DNA of 64,000 nt. It comes from Litomosoides sigmodontis. Taxonomy: Eukaryota; Nematoda; Chromadorea; Rhabditida; Onchocercidae. The stretch is from contig OY718807.1 of NCBI GenBank assembly GCA_963070105.1, positions 124,001 through 188,000 on the forward strand. The letters run 5' to 3'. Within the stretch, counting starts at the first letter, position 1; each line of letters begins with the position of its first letter. Both the position numbers and the translations under genes were made by a program. This document shows positions 40,829 to 56,060 of this stretch, piece by piece. Below the pieces are notes generated by a model. The model did not search any database. It was not told the DNA's origin and saw only the letters and a program-made list of their open reading frames with translations.

Positions 40829-41562
40829 ATGGCCCTTTCTGCGGAAAATAACGATAAACTCTCGAAAAGCGAATGCGCTGTCCAACCGAGCAGTGATAGT
40901 TCAGATGATGAATTTGAGAGGTTTTTGTCTTGTTTTGCTGAACGACAGTGGGTATCACATTAAGTTTGAGAATATATTTGGTAAAGAGTCAAAAGAGTTC
41001 AAATTCACTTAATCAGAATAGTTTTCGGCGTTTTTATTCAATTGTAACGGGTTCTTTAACACGTTATTATCGAACACAAAAAATTCTTTTTTCTTACAAT
41101 ACTCATCAGTGCTGGATACTGGCAAGTTTATAAGCATAAATTTTGAATAGCGTTAGGTTAGTTATTTCTAATAGTCAGATTTACAGTCTTACGATTAATT
41201 TGCTTCAGGCCTTTTCTTTTTAGAATTTTGGAAAGTACTCGATCGCAAACATTCCTGCAGGAAGAGGAAGACGATTGCACGGAAGTTACCGTTTCAGCGA
41301 AAACAAATGTAAAAGTTGTTGTGCATGAGTATGATGCGATGCCTGCTATCGAAGAACTCAGGATTCATGTGGAAGAAGATATTTTGTTGGAGCAGTTTGG
41401 AAAAATCGTTAATATCGTCGACAGATTAGGTAACACAAAAAAATTTTTCTACAAAAGAGGAAAATGGCATAATATCGAATTGTCATTATCGTGTCCATCG
41501 TCGTGAACCTTTGAACATTAATGATTCTAGCTGTTAGACACATTAACGGAGAAACAATATAG

Positions 41563-41626
<64 letters not shown>

Positions 41627-43272
41627 CCTTTGTTGTGTTTCAGTCGTGATTGAAGCTGATTCAAATATTGCACTTGATTTTGATACTGTAATTTTCGATG
41701 TTGAACGCAACGCTGTCGGACGGGTACATTTCTTCGTCCTTTTTTTATTTACGTCGAAATAAATAAGCGAAGGCAGATAGAGAATGACTTTTCATTCCTC
41801 TAAAATTGGTGGAGGATTGTTTTCAGATTTTTTATCATAATGAACGTAATCACAAGCTGTTTAGATTAGTGTTGTGATAGGTGCCTAATCAGTGTTATCG
41901 GGGTATTATCTTAATTGAATTGTTTTTCTCATTATCGAAGTTTTTATTTAATAAATTTGGGAAGTAAAAAAGTGATTATCTCATAGTTTTAGATATTTGA
42001 CATCTTCGGACCAGTTATTAAACCTATGTATGCAATTCTTTTCAACGATATTAAGGAAGCAAGTGAATGGAGAGTGGGTAGTGCAATGTATTATGCACCA
42101 TCGGCCTCGCAGTTCACTCATACAATATTTACGGAGAAGTTGAGGCAGTAAGTTTTTCATTATTCCAATGAAGAGGGTTAAATTAGGTAAGACTAGAAGT
42201 CTTAAGATTCCGAGTCGTATTGGCCTGCCCAAGTTAAATGAAAGCAATCGTCACTGGATAAAATTGTTTTTTAGGGAGAAGGCAACTGATGGCTGCTGGG
42301 ATGGTGAAGGTGAGTGTCCCGATGACATGTTAGCATTTAGTGATGATGAAGCTGAACAGCGATATAAAGCAAAACATCGGTCTGCAAAAGGTGGTGGTGG
42401 AAGTGGGTAATTGCTTGTTAGACGTTATTTGTTTAGTGATGTTCTTATAGGAAAAACATTTTTTCCCAATAATGGCTCTAAGTTTTTAGTTAACTTTTCA
42501 GTGTCTTTCTACATAAATTTTCAAATTCCCAGCAAAATTGTATATGTTATTCAAATGAAAACTTTACCTCATGATATATGTTTAGGTTTGCATATGTTTG
42601 ATAACCCTAGAAATAAGAAGGCACGGTATTCATCGAAGAATGGTCTCTCAAAATGTATGAATAGTAGGAGATATAACATTACGCGGCAGTTTCGAAATAG
42701 CGTGAAGCAATACGGTGATAGTACAGTAAGCAGTAATTTGAAGCAGTAAGTTGTTTGACGATTCCGTTTGGGATTTCTCTGCTTCCAATTGTTCCTGAAT
42801 CCTTTGAATAAGAAGTAATTACGCTCGAATGAACTGCCACCAATTATGTGAGTACGTTTTAACTGATGGAAGATGGATTAATCGTATTTGCCTGTGAAGT
42901 TTTATTTCAAAAAAGTTAGTGTAACCGTTTTAATTTTGCAGAAATCCGGTTGAGCAGTCATCTTTTTGGCCAGCAACGATGAATAAAAATGAAATTCGAC
43001 AATTTCAGCCCGGCTTTCGTTTGACGTCTTTCGGGAAGCCTGAACGCCCAAGTCATCCATTCTTTGAAAGGAACATACATTCAAGGCAACAATCATCTTT
43101 CCGGTCGCCTGCGAAAGATGAAAAAACGGTGTATGGAATGCTTCCCTGGACAAGTGAAATCCCATTACAAGCCATGAACAATTTACCTGTTCAACATAAC
43201 GCTTTAAATGCTGCCTTCAATACCTTAAACAATCATCAACGGCACATGTTTTCAAATCTAAGAAGATCGTAG
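40829..43272 (+). CDS. naf-1: H/ACA RNP assembly factor NAF1, copy 2
   Basis: This copy has the same seven exons as copy 1: 40829-40920, 41224-41429, 41644-41723, 41993-42147, 42275-42390, 42586-42745 and 42942-43272. The first two are at +25456. The rest are at +25458 because the intervening intron has one more TA unit. The predicted 379-residue product is unchanged. Confidence 0.92.
41571..41625. repeat. (TA)n microsatellite in a NAF1 intron, copy 2 (55 bases)
   Basis: One TA unit longer than copy 1. This single length difference shifts the offset between copies from 25456 to 25458. Confidence 0.97.
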
Positions 43273-45590
43273 GGTAATAATGTTGTGTTAACGAGTTCCA
43301 ATTATTTATTTTTGGGAATGTTCCGCCACTCCACGAATCCAAAATACTGTAAGATTTGAAATTCATTTCGATCAATTTTACATTCATAATAAGTCATTAT
43401 TCATATTTTTTTTTACATATTTTGAAATTTGGGTCGAAATTCTTTCGTGTACTTGTTAGGTAGTTCTTTCTGTTGTTTGTTTGTTAGAGAAAGTAGATAT
43501 CTAATTTAAAAATTTGTGTTGGCGTATATAAATTTAATTGTAATACAAAGAGTACTAAGCATATACATTATAGTGATATGTGATGTGCAAATTATGCTCC
43601 TGCAGATTATATACATTTGCAGCATAAATTGTTGTTTCATTCTGTATGGTTATCGATTTTATCCAGTTTCGGATTGTGAATGAAATTTTGTTGGTATGTT
43701 TTCACATATACGCTGTTCTCTGTGTACATTTCACAAGTATGTATATCTCACCAAAAGTCATGCTCATAACTAATGATAAAGAGTGGTGTGCCTACAGAAT
43801 TGCTATTAGTGATTTCCACTTATTTTAGATTAGACAACTGCTACTGATCGTTTTCAGCAATGTTGCGGACTTTATGAGCTTTGGTGTCGGATGCTTTGCG
43901 GGTATCACAGGTGGATAAAATCACTGTTGACTTCTCCCCGTTGTTGGTGTCGTGGTGAAGGATGCTAAACAGTTTATTTATCGTGAATACTTCTGGGTTT
44001 GTTAATATTACAGTTTATAGTCTTTGGTAATCTTTTTCTTTTCAAAGCTCACTTTTACTGACTGTTGGACTACCTTTTCTTAACTGCAAGATGAATTCAA
44101 GTTTTTCAAACGTGTTGAATGATTCCCGGAATGATACAAATGCAATTTGAAAGTTGTGTGGATGCAAGGACTTCCCTAAATTCGACTGAGTAATTAGGCT
44201 ACATAAGGATAACCGTGGGCCATCTGATCAGGATTGCTAGTTGCAACGAAGATGGAAACGTGAATTTGTGTACATTAAAAATCTGTTCTGAATGCAGTTA
44301 CTGAGAGCTGTTACTAGCGGGATGAAGGAGAAATAAGCTTTATTGGAGAGGAATTGTTGCAAATGTTCTTGCGTTTCCGAGTCACCTGATTGAAAATCAA
44401 ATGAATATAAAGGAGATGATGATCTGATTGCCTTGAATCGTAATAGCACTATCGCTTGATTTCAACAATTGATGACAACGGAAACTTCTACTGTCGACTG
44501 CCGTAAAGGATGATTAATGACTTTTTGGAGGTAAAAATGAAGTGGTGCAGAAGTTAAAAAAGACAAGATATTTAACAACCTTGTATCATTTTGCTTGATT
44601 AACAGACAGACATGAAGAGAGTGTGTATAGAAAGGTGTTAATCTGAGACAATCATGGCTAGGAATGATGTATATACGGTATTCCAGACCGAGCAAGAAGT
44701 TCACTGAAAGGGAAACAGTAGTTGGTGTAACGAGCACTGAAAAATACCTTGTTAGTAACCTTGTTAATAACGGTCAATAGATATGATCCAATCCATGGCA
44801 GTAGATAACTGCTGTCAACATCTCTGTGAGTACTGAAGTAGCAAGTGATGAGCGGTAAGACGTCAATCGTATAGCACAGACCGGGAGACAGCCCTTGCAG
44901 TTTATAAAGAGCATTGAAAGAGCACCGCCGTCGAGTATTGTGTATGGTGGAGTTTTAGGGAGCGTGCAAGCTTGTGAACGATTAGCTGAGAAAAGTGCTG
45001 GCTCTGATAACTCATATTAGACAAGATTTTTATGACTAGATCTATCTCGGCAAGAACATGACGCCGGGCGAAATCGAAAAATGCATTCAACTAAATTTGC
45101 CTTGTTAGTGAATGGGATCGCCGATGGAAATTGTGTAAGAGTTTCAGGAAATCAGTTTTTACAGGATTAATGAAGATATGAATGAAAAATGCAGTAATAG
45201 TTTAAAATTTAACTGGATGATCATGAATGGGTGAGTGAGTTAGCAACAAATTTAGGCAGGCGGTAATGAAGCAAGATATTCCTGTTTCTTGCGGTAGGTC
45301 GTTATAATTTATAAGCAGTAGACGCATGGAGGTAACACTACTTTTTAATTTTGTTTTGTTTTATACATGGAGGTTACTTAGCTGAAGCAAGCTTGTAATT
45401 ATTAAATGGCTTGAAAGGTTTCGTCGTGAATTTAAAAAATAAAGAAAAAAAGGTTAGATTCAAGCATGAATTTAGAATCAGCCGTATATTTGCACGCAAA
45501 CGAAGTACTAGTATAAAGGTTGAAAAAGTCATATTTTCTTTTATCTCTTCTTTCATTCCTTCCAAATGTATTACCCTACCTTTTTTTCAG
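43273..45590. other. Spacer or 5' intron before AP-3 mu, copy 2
   Basis: Identical to 17815-20132. No recognisable gene apart from the unlocated AP-3 mu first exon. Confidence 0.4.
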
Positions 45591-48500
45591 TGACATTATT
45601 CTCGAGAAACACTGGAAATCGGTTATCCATCGATCGATATGTGATTACTTCTTCGAAGCCCAAAAAAAGGTATTTTGCATGCCATCCGGGTCCTGATATG
45701 TAGTGCTTTTTCAGACTGCTTTTTCTTGACTTATTCTTCTATGAAATTAGCATATGAAATGGATATCCCCTCAACATGCATGTTTCTTATGATTGATATT
45801 CCAATGCACACATTTCCAATGAAATGTAGGTAAGAATGATGGATTTTTGACGGAAATTTATTTCAGGCAGCCTATCCAGAAGATGTACCGCCAGTTATAC
45901 CAACGCCCCATCATTACCTCATCAGCGTTTATCACAACCATCTTTATCTGCTTGCCATAACTGTGTCGGAAAGTTAGTCTTATTGTTTGCATTTGCTATA
46001 GTTCGTATTAATACCAAAAGCTGAGCCTTGCAAGACTTATCCTCATTTGAAAGAAGAGAAATGTGATTATGTTTTGCATCTTTTATGTAATGAGAAGATA
46101 TGAATTACCTAGTTTTATAATCATTTAGATTTCATCTTTCTGGCTCCATTCCTTTTGCATGTATTTCTTATTAATTTTGAAGTGTCAAATGTTTTTTTCT
46201 GCGAAATTGGGCTCTTCTAATTGTAATTTACATAGGAGGTTTCGATTATCATCCAGTAACAGCAGAAATAATCTGAAATTAAATATCATTTTTCATAATT
46301 AAGCACTTTTTATTCTTAATAATTTGTTACGCATTTCTTTGTATCTCCACTGCTTATGCTGATTCACAGAATCTCTGGCATTCCTTAATCATTTAATAAA
46401 GATGAATTCTAGCTCCACCATTAATGGTAATCGAATTTTTACATCGTGTTATTGCTACTTTTGTGGAATATTTTGAAGAATTCAGCGACAATGCAGTTAA
46501 GGAGAATTGTGTCGTGGTTTTCGAAGTAATTTTTTTCTCATAATTTATGCATCATCGCTGTCATAATGAAGTGATAGAAATGGGTTTCCGTAGTTTTATC
46601 TGATCGTTCATTTCGGTTGTTACATTTTAGTGGAAGTTGTTGCACCTTCCCATTTCAGATCACCATGTTTTATTTTGACGAAGGGTCCTAAACTTATGTT
46701 TTTATTTTTTCCTTATTAATCGATAAGTTCTTTCTAGCTGTTAGATGAAATGCTTGATAATGGCTTCCCATTGGCTACAGAATTAAACGTTTTGCAAGAG
46801 CTTATCAAACCGCCCAATTTCCTTCGAACTATTGCCAACCAAGTAAAGTTTGCTAACGTTTTGACGACCAGGTAATTAAATAAGTCGGTCACATGGATTT
46901 TTCTTTTCCTAGTAATATCAGCAAATCCTTTTGACAGCATTTTAGTTTAAGCGAATAGTACGCCAAGTGTACAGAAACGGGAAAGTTTTCTTTCTTCACA
47001 GGTGATGGGTCGAACGAATGTTTCGGAGGTACTGCCAACGGGGCAACTTTCAAACATACCCTGGAGAAAAGCTGACGTTAAATATACAAACAATGAAGCT
47101 TATTTTGATGTTATTGAGGAAATTGATGCTATAATTGATCGGCAAGGTGCTACTGTGTTCTCTGAGATACAAGGATATGTTAGTAATTTAGACTGTTTTC
47201 CTGACTGCTGAATTTCGTTAACAGAAATAGACAAGCCGATGGTAAATGACGAATTGGGATATTAAACAAAACATCAAATCATTTGCCTGGAGATATGAGA
47301 TAAAAAGATTTCTACAGCGTAAATTTCATGAATGTCACGATGCGTTTGATTATGTTTTATATTATAAAATTATTTCGGGTTACCGGCACATACCATTTCT
47401 TATACGTTGCTGTATGATTTCATATAGCATCAAAAAGTTTGCTGAAAATAGTGTAATCAAAAAGGTCTCTACTGTTGCTATTTTACTATCACGCTATAGA
47501 GTCTTCAAATCCTTGCAATGGATTTCTGCTGTGGTAGATGAAAATTTGCTCTTCAGATAGATTGCTGTTGTAAACTTTCCGGCATGCCTGATCTAACTAT
47601 GTCATTGATTAATCCCAGGCTGTTGGACGATGTCTCATTTCATCCTTGCGTACGATTTAAACGATGGGAAGTAAGTATTTTGTTATATCCTTTTCTCCTT
47701 TTCTAGTGTATGTGAGGCACCTTTTTTCATACACAAAACGAAGAGAAATTTGATAGAAGTTCAAAAGTTTTTTTTTTCGATTGCTATATATTTTCATGAA
47801 CTTAACAGAATGAGCGAGTGCTGTCATTTGTGCCACCCGATGGAAATTTCCGCTTGCTTTCGTATCACATTGGTTCGCAGAAGTAAGTTAAACCTTTCTT
47901 TTGAGTAATATCCTCCAAACTATAACTTTTTAGAACTTTGGTGAGTTAAGTGGATGGAATGTTTTATGGTTGATAGGGTGAGGTGGAGTAAGAAATAAAT
48001 AACCTAATGAAACTGTTAGACATGCATTTACTCTAAAAGATTACAGACGGATAGTTCTCATACCAAATAATTTTTAGGTTTTTTATTTAAGAAGGAATTT
48101 GGAACTTTTCAGATTGATTTTCCCTTCTTTTCGTACTTTCCTTCAAAGAATTTTTTTCACTTTACAGTATGGTTGCTATACCGATATATGTGCGTCACAA
48201 TATATCACTTAAGCCGGGCACTACTGGACGAATCGAGTTAACAGTTGGTCCAAAGCAGAGCATGAGCAAAGTGGTAGAAAATTAATTTTGCCATTAATGA
48301 TTTTGCTTTTTATTCCCTCCTGTAAGGGACTCGTTAGTATTCCGAGTATAAGTTTATTGATAGCGTAAACGGAGCATATTTTCCAGTGCAGTTGCTGGTA
48401 GATGTTCGGAAATTTTTCAGCTGGAAGATGTTATCGTGGAGATGACAATGCCCAAGCCGGTTCAAAATTGTATGTTAATTTCGAGCGCTGGAACATGCTC

Positions 48501-49174
48501 ATTTGATCCAACAACGAAATTGCTCCACTGGAACATTGGAAAGATTGAACTAGGCAAGCCACCAACTTTAAAAGGAAATGTACGTTGCTCTTTTTCAGCC
48601 TCTCCCTCACCTTCTCTACAACTATTTTTCTTATTCCATTTCATTTAAAATGCCAATTCATTTGCCTTCTGGACGATCATTTTCGATTATTTTGTTGCGA
48701 ATTTCGATTAACACGTTAATGGGAAAGTTAGTTGATTTTAGGGACCGTGTTGTTTTTTGTAGAATTTGCGAAAATTTGCACGAGTGAAGTTCACATAGTT
48801 TTTCTGACGGCTGTTTTCCACCTGCGTAGGACTAGATCACAGTGATCTGACCCTGATTCAGTAAACCATTTTTAATTGCTAACAGAAGAAATGGAAACAG
48901 TTACTGCATTATGTTCTGAAATAAACCATTGGTAAGATGCGCAGGTTAATAATGAGCGCGCAATTTTCTGAATGTGCTAATTCGTTACTTTTAGGTCGCC
49001 GTGAGTGGTACAGCAAATGTCGAAGCTCCACCGATTACGGTGTATTTCAAAATTAATCAGCTTGCTGTGTCGGGATTAAAAGTAAATCGCTTGGATTTAT
49101 ATGGCGAAAAATATAAGCCGTTTAAAGGTGTCAAATATATCACTAAAGCTGGGAGATTTCAAGTGCGCACGTAA
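45591..49174 (+). CDS. apm-3: AP-3 adaptor complex mu subunit, copy 2 (first exon unresolved)
   Basis: The copy 1 gene is repeated at +25458 with all traced exons and the diagnostic LDLYGEKYKPFKGVKY C-terminus intact. Because the whole 2.3-kb region before it is also duplicated, the missing first exon should be present here too. No inactivating change is seen. Confidence 0.93.
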
Positions 49175-51539
49175 TCGTTCTTTTATTCCGGTTTTTAAGA
49201 TATATGATAAAAGTCGTCTGCAATTCTTATTTACGTAGTAACAGCTAGTGATGGAATGAAGTGAATGATCAAGTGAGTACTTTGACTGAACATATAAGCC
49301 ATAGGCTTGTTTCAGTTCGATACCGTATCATTTATTTTTGATTTTAATAAGGCAGTGAGATTTTACGTAATTCAAAGAACTTGGATTTGCGGACCACTAG
49401 ATTTTAGTTGGAAAAAGGAACAGATTGGGTGATTTATGAGCACATGTTTTCATGTTCGTTTTCGTCAAATACTACTTTGCTTTTCTTCTGCGAGATCTCC
49501 TCGATATGAATGAAATCTATTGTACTATTTTGCAATTGCACATAAATTTTAGTAATAAAGAATTGTCGAAAAAATTGCTAATTTTTGTGGATCGAAAAAG
49601 ATTCCGAGCGGAAGCAATACTGCTATTTCCCAATATTGCACAGGAATAGTAGAGATATCGAGGAATAGAGGAGATTGACGGGATCCTTCCAGCTCAGGCT
49701 AAAAAAAAGGGAGGGAGAGGTTCCGGTGCCTGGACGAGTTCCACAGCTATTTCGGCTATATGGATGGGTTTTCTTTTGCCACATTCCCGGCAGGTGGAGT
49801 CGGCCATTGCTTTTATTTTAATCGCGGTCTCTCATTTTCTTAAGAAACGATTCAAGCTTCAGCTCTCCGCGTCACAGCTAGCATAAGTCTAAATATTGCT
49901 GTGTACATGCAGCAAACAGGCAATTCCCTAGTTCTCTTCCGCACTAGTACGACCGGTTCCATGCCACCTGCGGTAAAAGCGGCGTCCGGCACCCCTGGAG
50001 ATGCCGGGCCTAACCTGGCGCGGTTGTCCGAGATGTGTTCCATCCAACTGTTTTGCGAGGTGGAGAACTGCACATTGCTGTTTGTGTTTGACCCCAATTC
50101 TTAGCCTAGGAACTGCCTCTGGCTGGTGTGATGCGTTCTTGCTTGGGTCGGTACGCGTTGCCCGCCGGGTCACCCCGGGTAGCAACGAGCACCTCGCGGT
50201 CTACCACCAGGCAGCCTGCAGCAACTGCGCAGGGCCTGGGAGTCCATTCATGTGTGCCATACTCATTGCTGTAGTCCACTGATCTGCGGTGTGGCCATTT
50301 TGTTTGCTACTTGTCGCGAAAGATCGATCCTACGCCTTGAGAATTTGGACGCGCCAGGGATGGTGCTCAGAGCGGCGTTATTAGTAGGAGGGACGATTGC
50401 TTGCAGAAAACTTTTGATGAGATAGTTATTGTTCCACTCCTTTCTCTACTGTCTCTTCATGCTGTTGTGCTCTCTCGCAACGAATAAAGACATACTGAAA
50501 CGTTGAATCTGTGGGAAGTTTTCACCTCGTTTTTCGTGTTTTCAGGAATTCTTAACTGGATGACCTTTAGCTCGCGTGTAGGGAAGGAATGAAGCACGAA
50601 CGCCGAAAGGGTGAGATAGAGAGATAAGCGTGAATAGGGGTATGTAGTAAGTGAGGAAAAGAAATGAGTTGACTACAATAAATTATCGAAATAGCTGACT
50701 AGCAAAGGACAGATGAAAGACTTCTTGTTTTTCAATTTCGGTTTGTGAGGAGGCATCCAGCTCGAGCATCTCTCTCCTAGCACTTCCTGTGCTACGACAT
50801 CGTTCCCACGGATGATGCTATTAGCTTGCTTAGTTTCAGCTGATCGTGTCATTCACACATTCCTTTTTGCTTATTTTTCCTCTCTGTCTTGCTGTTTACT
50901 TCTTGTGAAGGAGCGAAGCAGAAGCAGAAGTCGTTGACCTACGCCTCCTACATCTTCCCAATTCCAGGCTTATTTTTTTTATGAAAAGTCTTCGAGGTGC
51001 ACTTGCCTTTAGATACGGCGTGGATGAGAGATTTCCGCTGAGGAAAACCTGAGCCTGGAACAACTGTGGTAGCACCGCTACTCATTGATGAGGGGGTAAA
51101 AGCAGCACGCGGTTTAGGTTTGGAATATCTCTTCCAAGCCTAAGTAACTCTTATTTCCTTCGAAAACTAACTTATCGCACCAAACTGCTCCTTTATTGTC
51201 CGTAACCCATTATTTACCACCTGGCCGCAAATATGGCGGACCCAGCCACTCTGCGCCATATGCGTTCTTTTCGTGTTTCTTAATGAGGTGGCTGGTGAAG
51301 GCTGTGTCATTTAGCTATCTGAACTTTTTAACCCATTCGTTTCACTGTCCGGCTTGACCACTGCATACAGTATGTGCCGTCGATTATTCACTCCAGTGTA
51401 TCACGAACTTACCCATCACTGGGACCTCACTCTTGAATTTGTGACCAGTTCACATGCACAGTGCACTGTAGCGGATAGCGCATCAGTGTTATTGTGAAGA
51501 TTTCTTGTTTCAGCTTTCGTGTGTGTGTGTGTGTGTGCG

Positions 51540-51622
<83 letters not shown>

Positions 51623-51659
51623 GCAGTGTCTTCATATATTTAATTACAGGAACATAAGA
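49175..51659. other. Spacer from AP-3 mu copy 2 to aspartate aminotransferase
   Basis: Bases 49175-50873 repeat the copy 1 spacer, including the GC-rich island. From 50874 the DNA is unique. It holds the upstream region of the aminotransferase gene and a 100-bp GT repeat at 51519-51618. Just before the ATG, AATTACAG at 51642-51649 resembles a trans-splice acceptor. No protein is recognised in the unique part. Confidence 0.45.
51519..51618. repeat. (GT)n microsatellite upstream of aspartate aminotransferase
   Basis: One hundred bases of GT dinucleotide with two GC interruptions near the left end. It lies about 40 bases before the start codon. Alternating purine-pyrimidine runs of this kind can adopt Z-DNA; any regulatory role is inference. 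A minus frame through it gives poly-(His-Thr) and is not a gene. Confidence 0.97.
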
Positions 51660-54472
<2,813 letters not shown>

Positions 54473-56060
54473 ATGATGTTAAAAGCTATGTTAAATAATG
54501 GAGTTTTTTGTTAGAAATATCTCACCATATCTCTCCAAACTTTCGAAACCTGTAGACATAAATTTAAAAATAGCAGGGGTTCAAGATTTTATGTTCTTGA
54601 TCACCTCATTATTTCTATAGTCTAACTTGAGTTACTTATTTCCAAATATTTTGTAAGATAAATTTATTCGCATTATCAGCAAAATTTCGTTTTGCTTTTT
54701 TTTTTTGTTGATTTTTGGTTTTTTTGCTTTTTGCATTGTGCGATATTTTTCAGCCTGGTCTTTCCAGCCGTTTTGCAAACTGTTTGTTAACTGCTGACCT
54801 CTGTTCAAATAAAGTTTCGCGGTGTTTTGTACAACATCCTAAAAAGGACGGGTTACATTTGAGAGCTGATAATGTTTAGAGGAAGAATTTAGTGGTCGAC
54901 ACGCGTAAAATAACGTTATTAATTATTGTTATTACTATTATTATTAAACTATTGTTGCTATTATTTTATTATTAATAGTAATATCAATCGCTGACTTAAA
55001 TTCGAAATGATGAAGGAGTGATTAGTAAGATTACTGGGAATACCCGAATATTCATTAGGCTCTCTCAATGTTGTCTGAACGCCAAGCCCGAGCAATATCA
55101 ACCGCTTTGATTTTAATCTGTCTCTTTCCAACGGAGGTTTAGTGTATCAGAAAGTGTTCAGTTTGGTGGTATACTTTCAAAAAGTGCGTCTTGCCATGAT
55201 GTTTTTGCACTAGCAATCGTGATCCCATCTTCGAGTGTTTCCGACTTCTGTATACCCTCCCTCCTGACCACACCAAATATGAATATTCGTGTGGTGGGTG
55301 GTAACGATCAATGGACTGTTACTGACTGTGCTACTGAGGAGGATGCATACCACTGGGTAATGATGCCAAGCGATTATGAAAAGGCAATATGTCAAATCAA
55401 TCATCACTCAATTACTGCAAAGGGCGTCTAGTTAAGGAGCATATAGGGATGGATGAAAATATTATTCTCATGCCTCATATAACTTTTCGCCTCATATAAA
55501 ATATATTTAAGACGGTCTGTAGTACTAATATTTACGATGACTATTCCAATGCAAACTGTTACAGTAAACAGTACGCTTCAAAACCTAATATCGTATCTGT
55601 TAATGGATAGAATTAGCCAAGTGCTATTCATCTGACGGAGAACGATGGAGTGATGTAGTTTTAGCAAAAGTGATTAACTTAAAAGTGATGGAAATAATCT
55701 AACACATATCACCCGAGATCGGATTATCTTTTCGATTTGTTTGAAAAAGAAAACGTAAAAGGTTCGTTCCAAATGTTTCCACGAAAACGAATATTTCGTC
55801 CTTATATCTTTCAGAAATCTATTTTTGATCGCTTTTTCATTTGCCGCTGGTAAACAGTTATCAAAATTCTAGCGATGCTCTGACTGTTCTTTAAAAACGA
55901 TATCGAACACCTAAAACTAGCAGGACGGTGCCACTGTAGTCGAACCCTGAGTTTCCAGTTGTCGCAAACTAGGCTCAAACCTGCTGCAAGGAAGTGGCGA
56001 TTGTTAACGCGTTCTTCTACTGTTCCGCTGCTGGCGTGTTTTGCTCGTTTCCTGTAAATA
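54473..56060. other. Spacer between aspartate aminotransferase and KIN17
   Basis: These 1.6 kb contain the aminotransferase 3' region with AATAAA at 54808-54813, a T-rich run near 54690-54730, and an ATT/TTA-rich tract at about 54910-54985. The longest frames (minus 55811-56167, plus 55219-55431) have no recognisable motif, and the first overlaps KIN17 exon 1. I see no other gene. Confidence 0.45.
54808..54813 (+). terminator. Candidate poly(A) signal of aspartate aminotransferase
   Basis: AATAAA followed within about 15 bases by a GT-rich stretch (cgcggtgttttgt). It lies 336 bases past the stop codon. Confidence 0.45.
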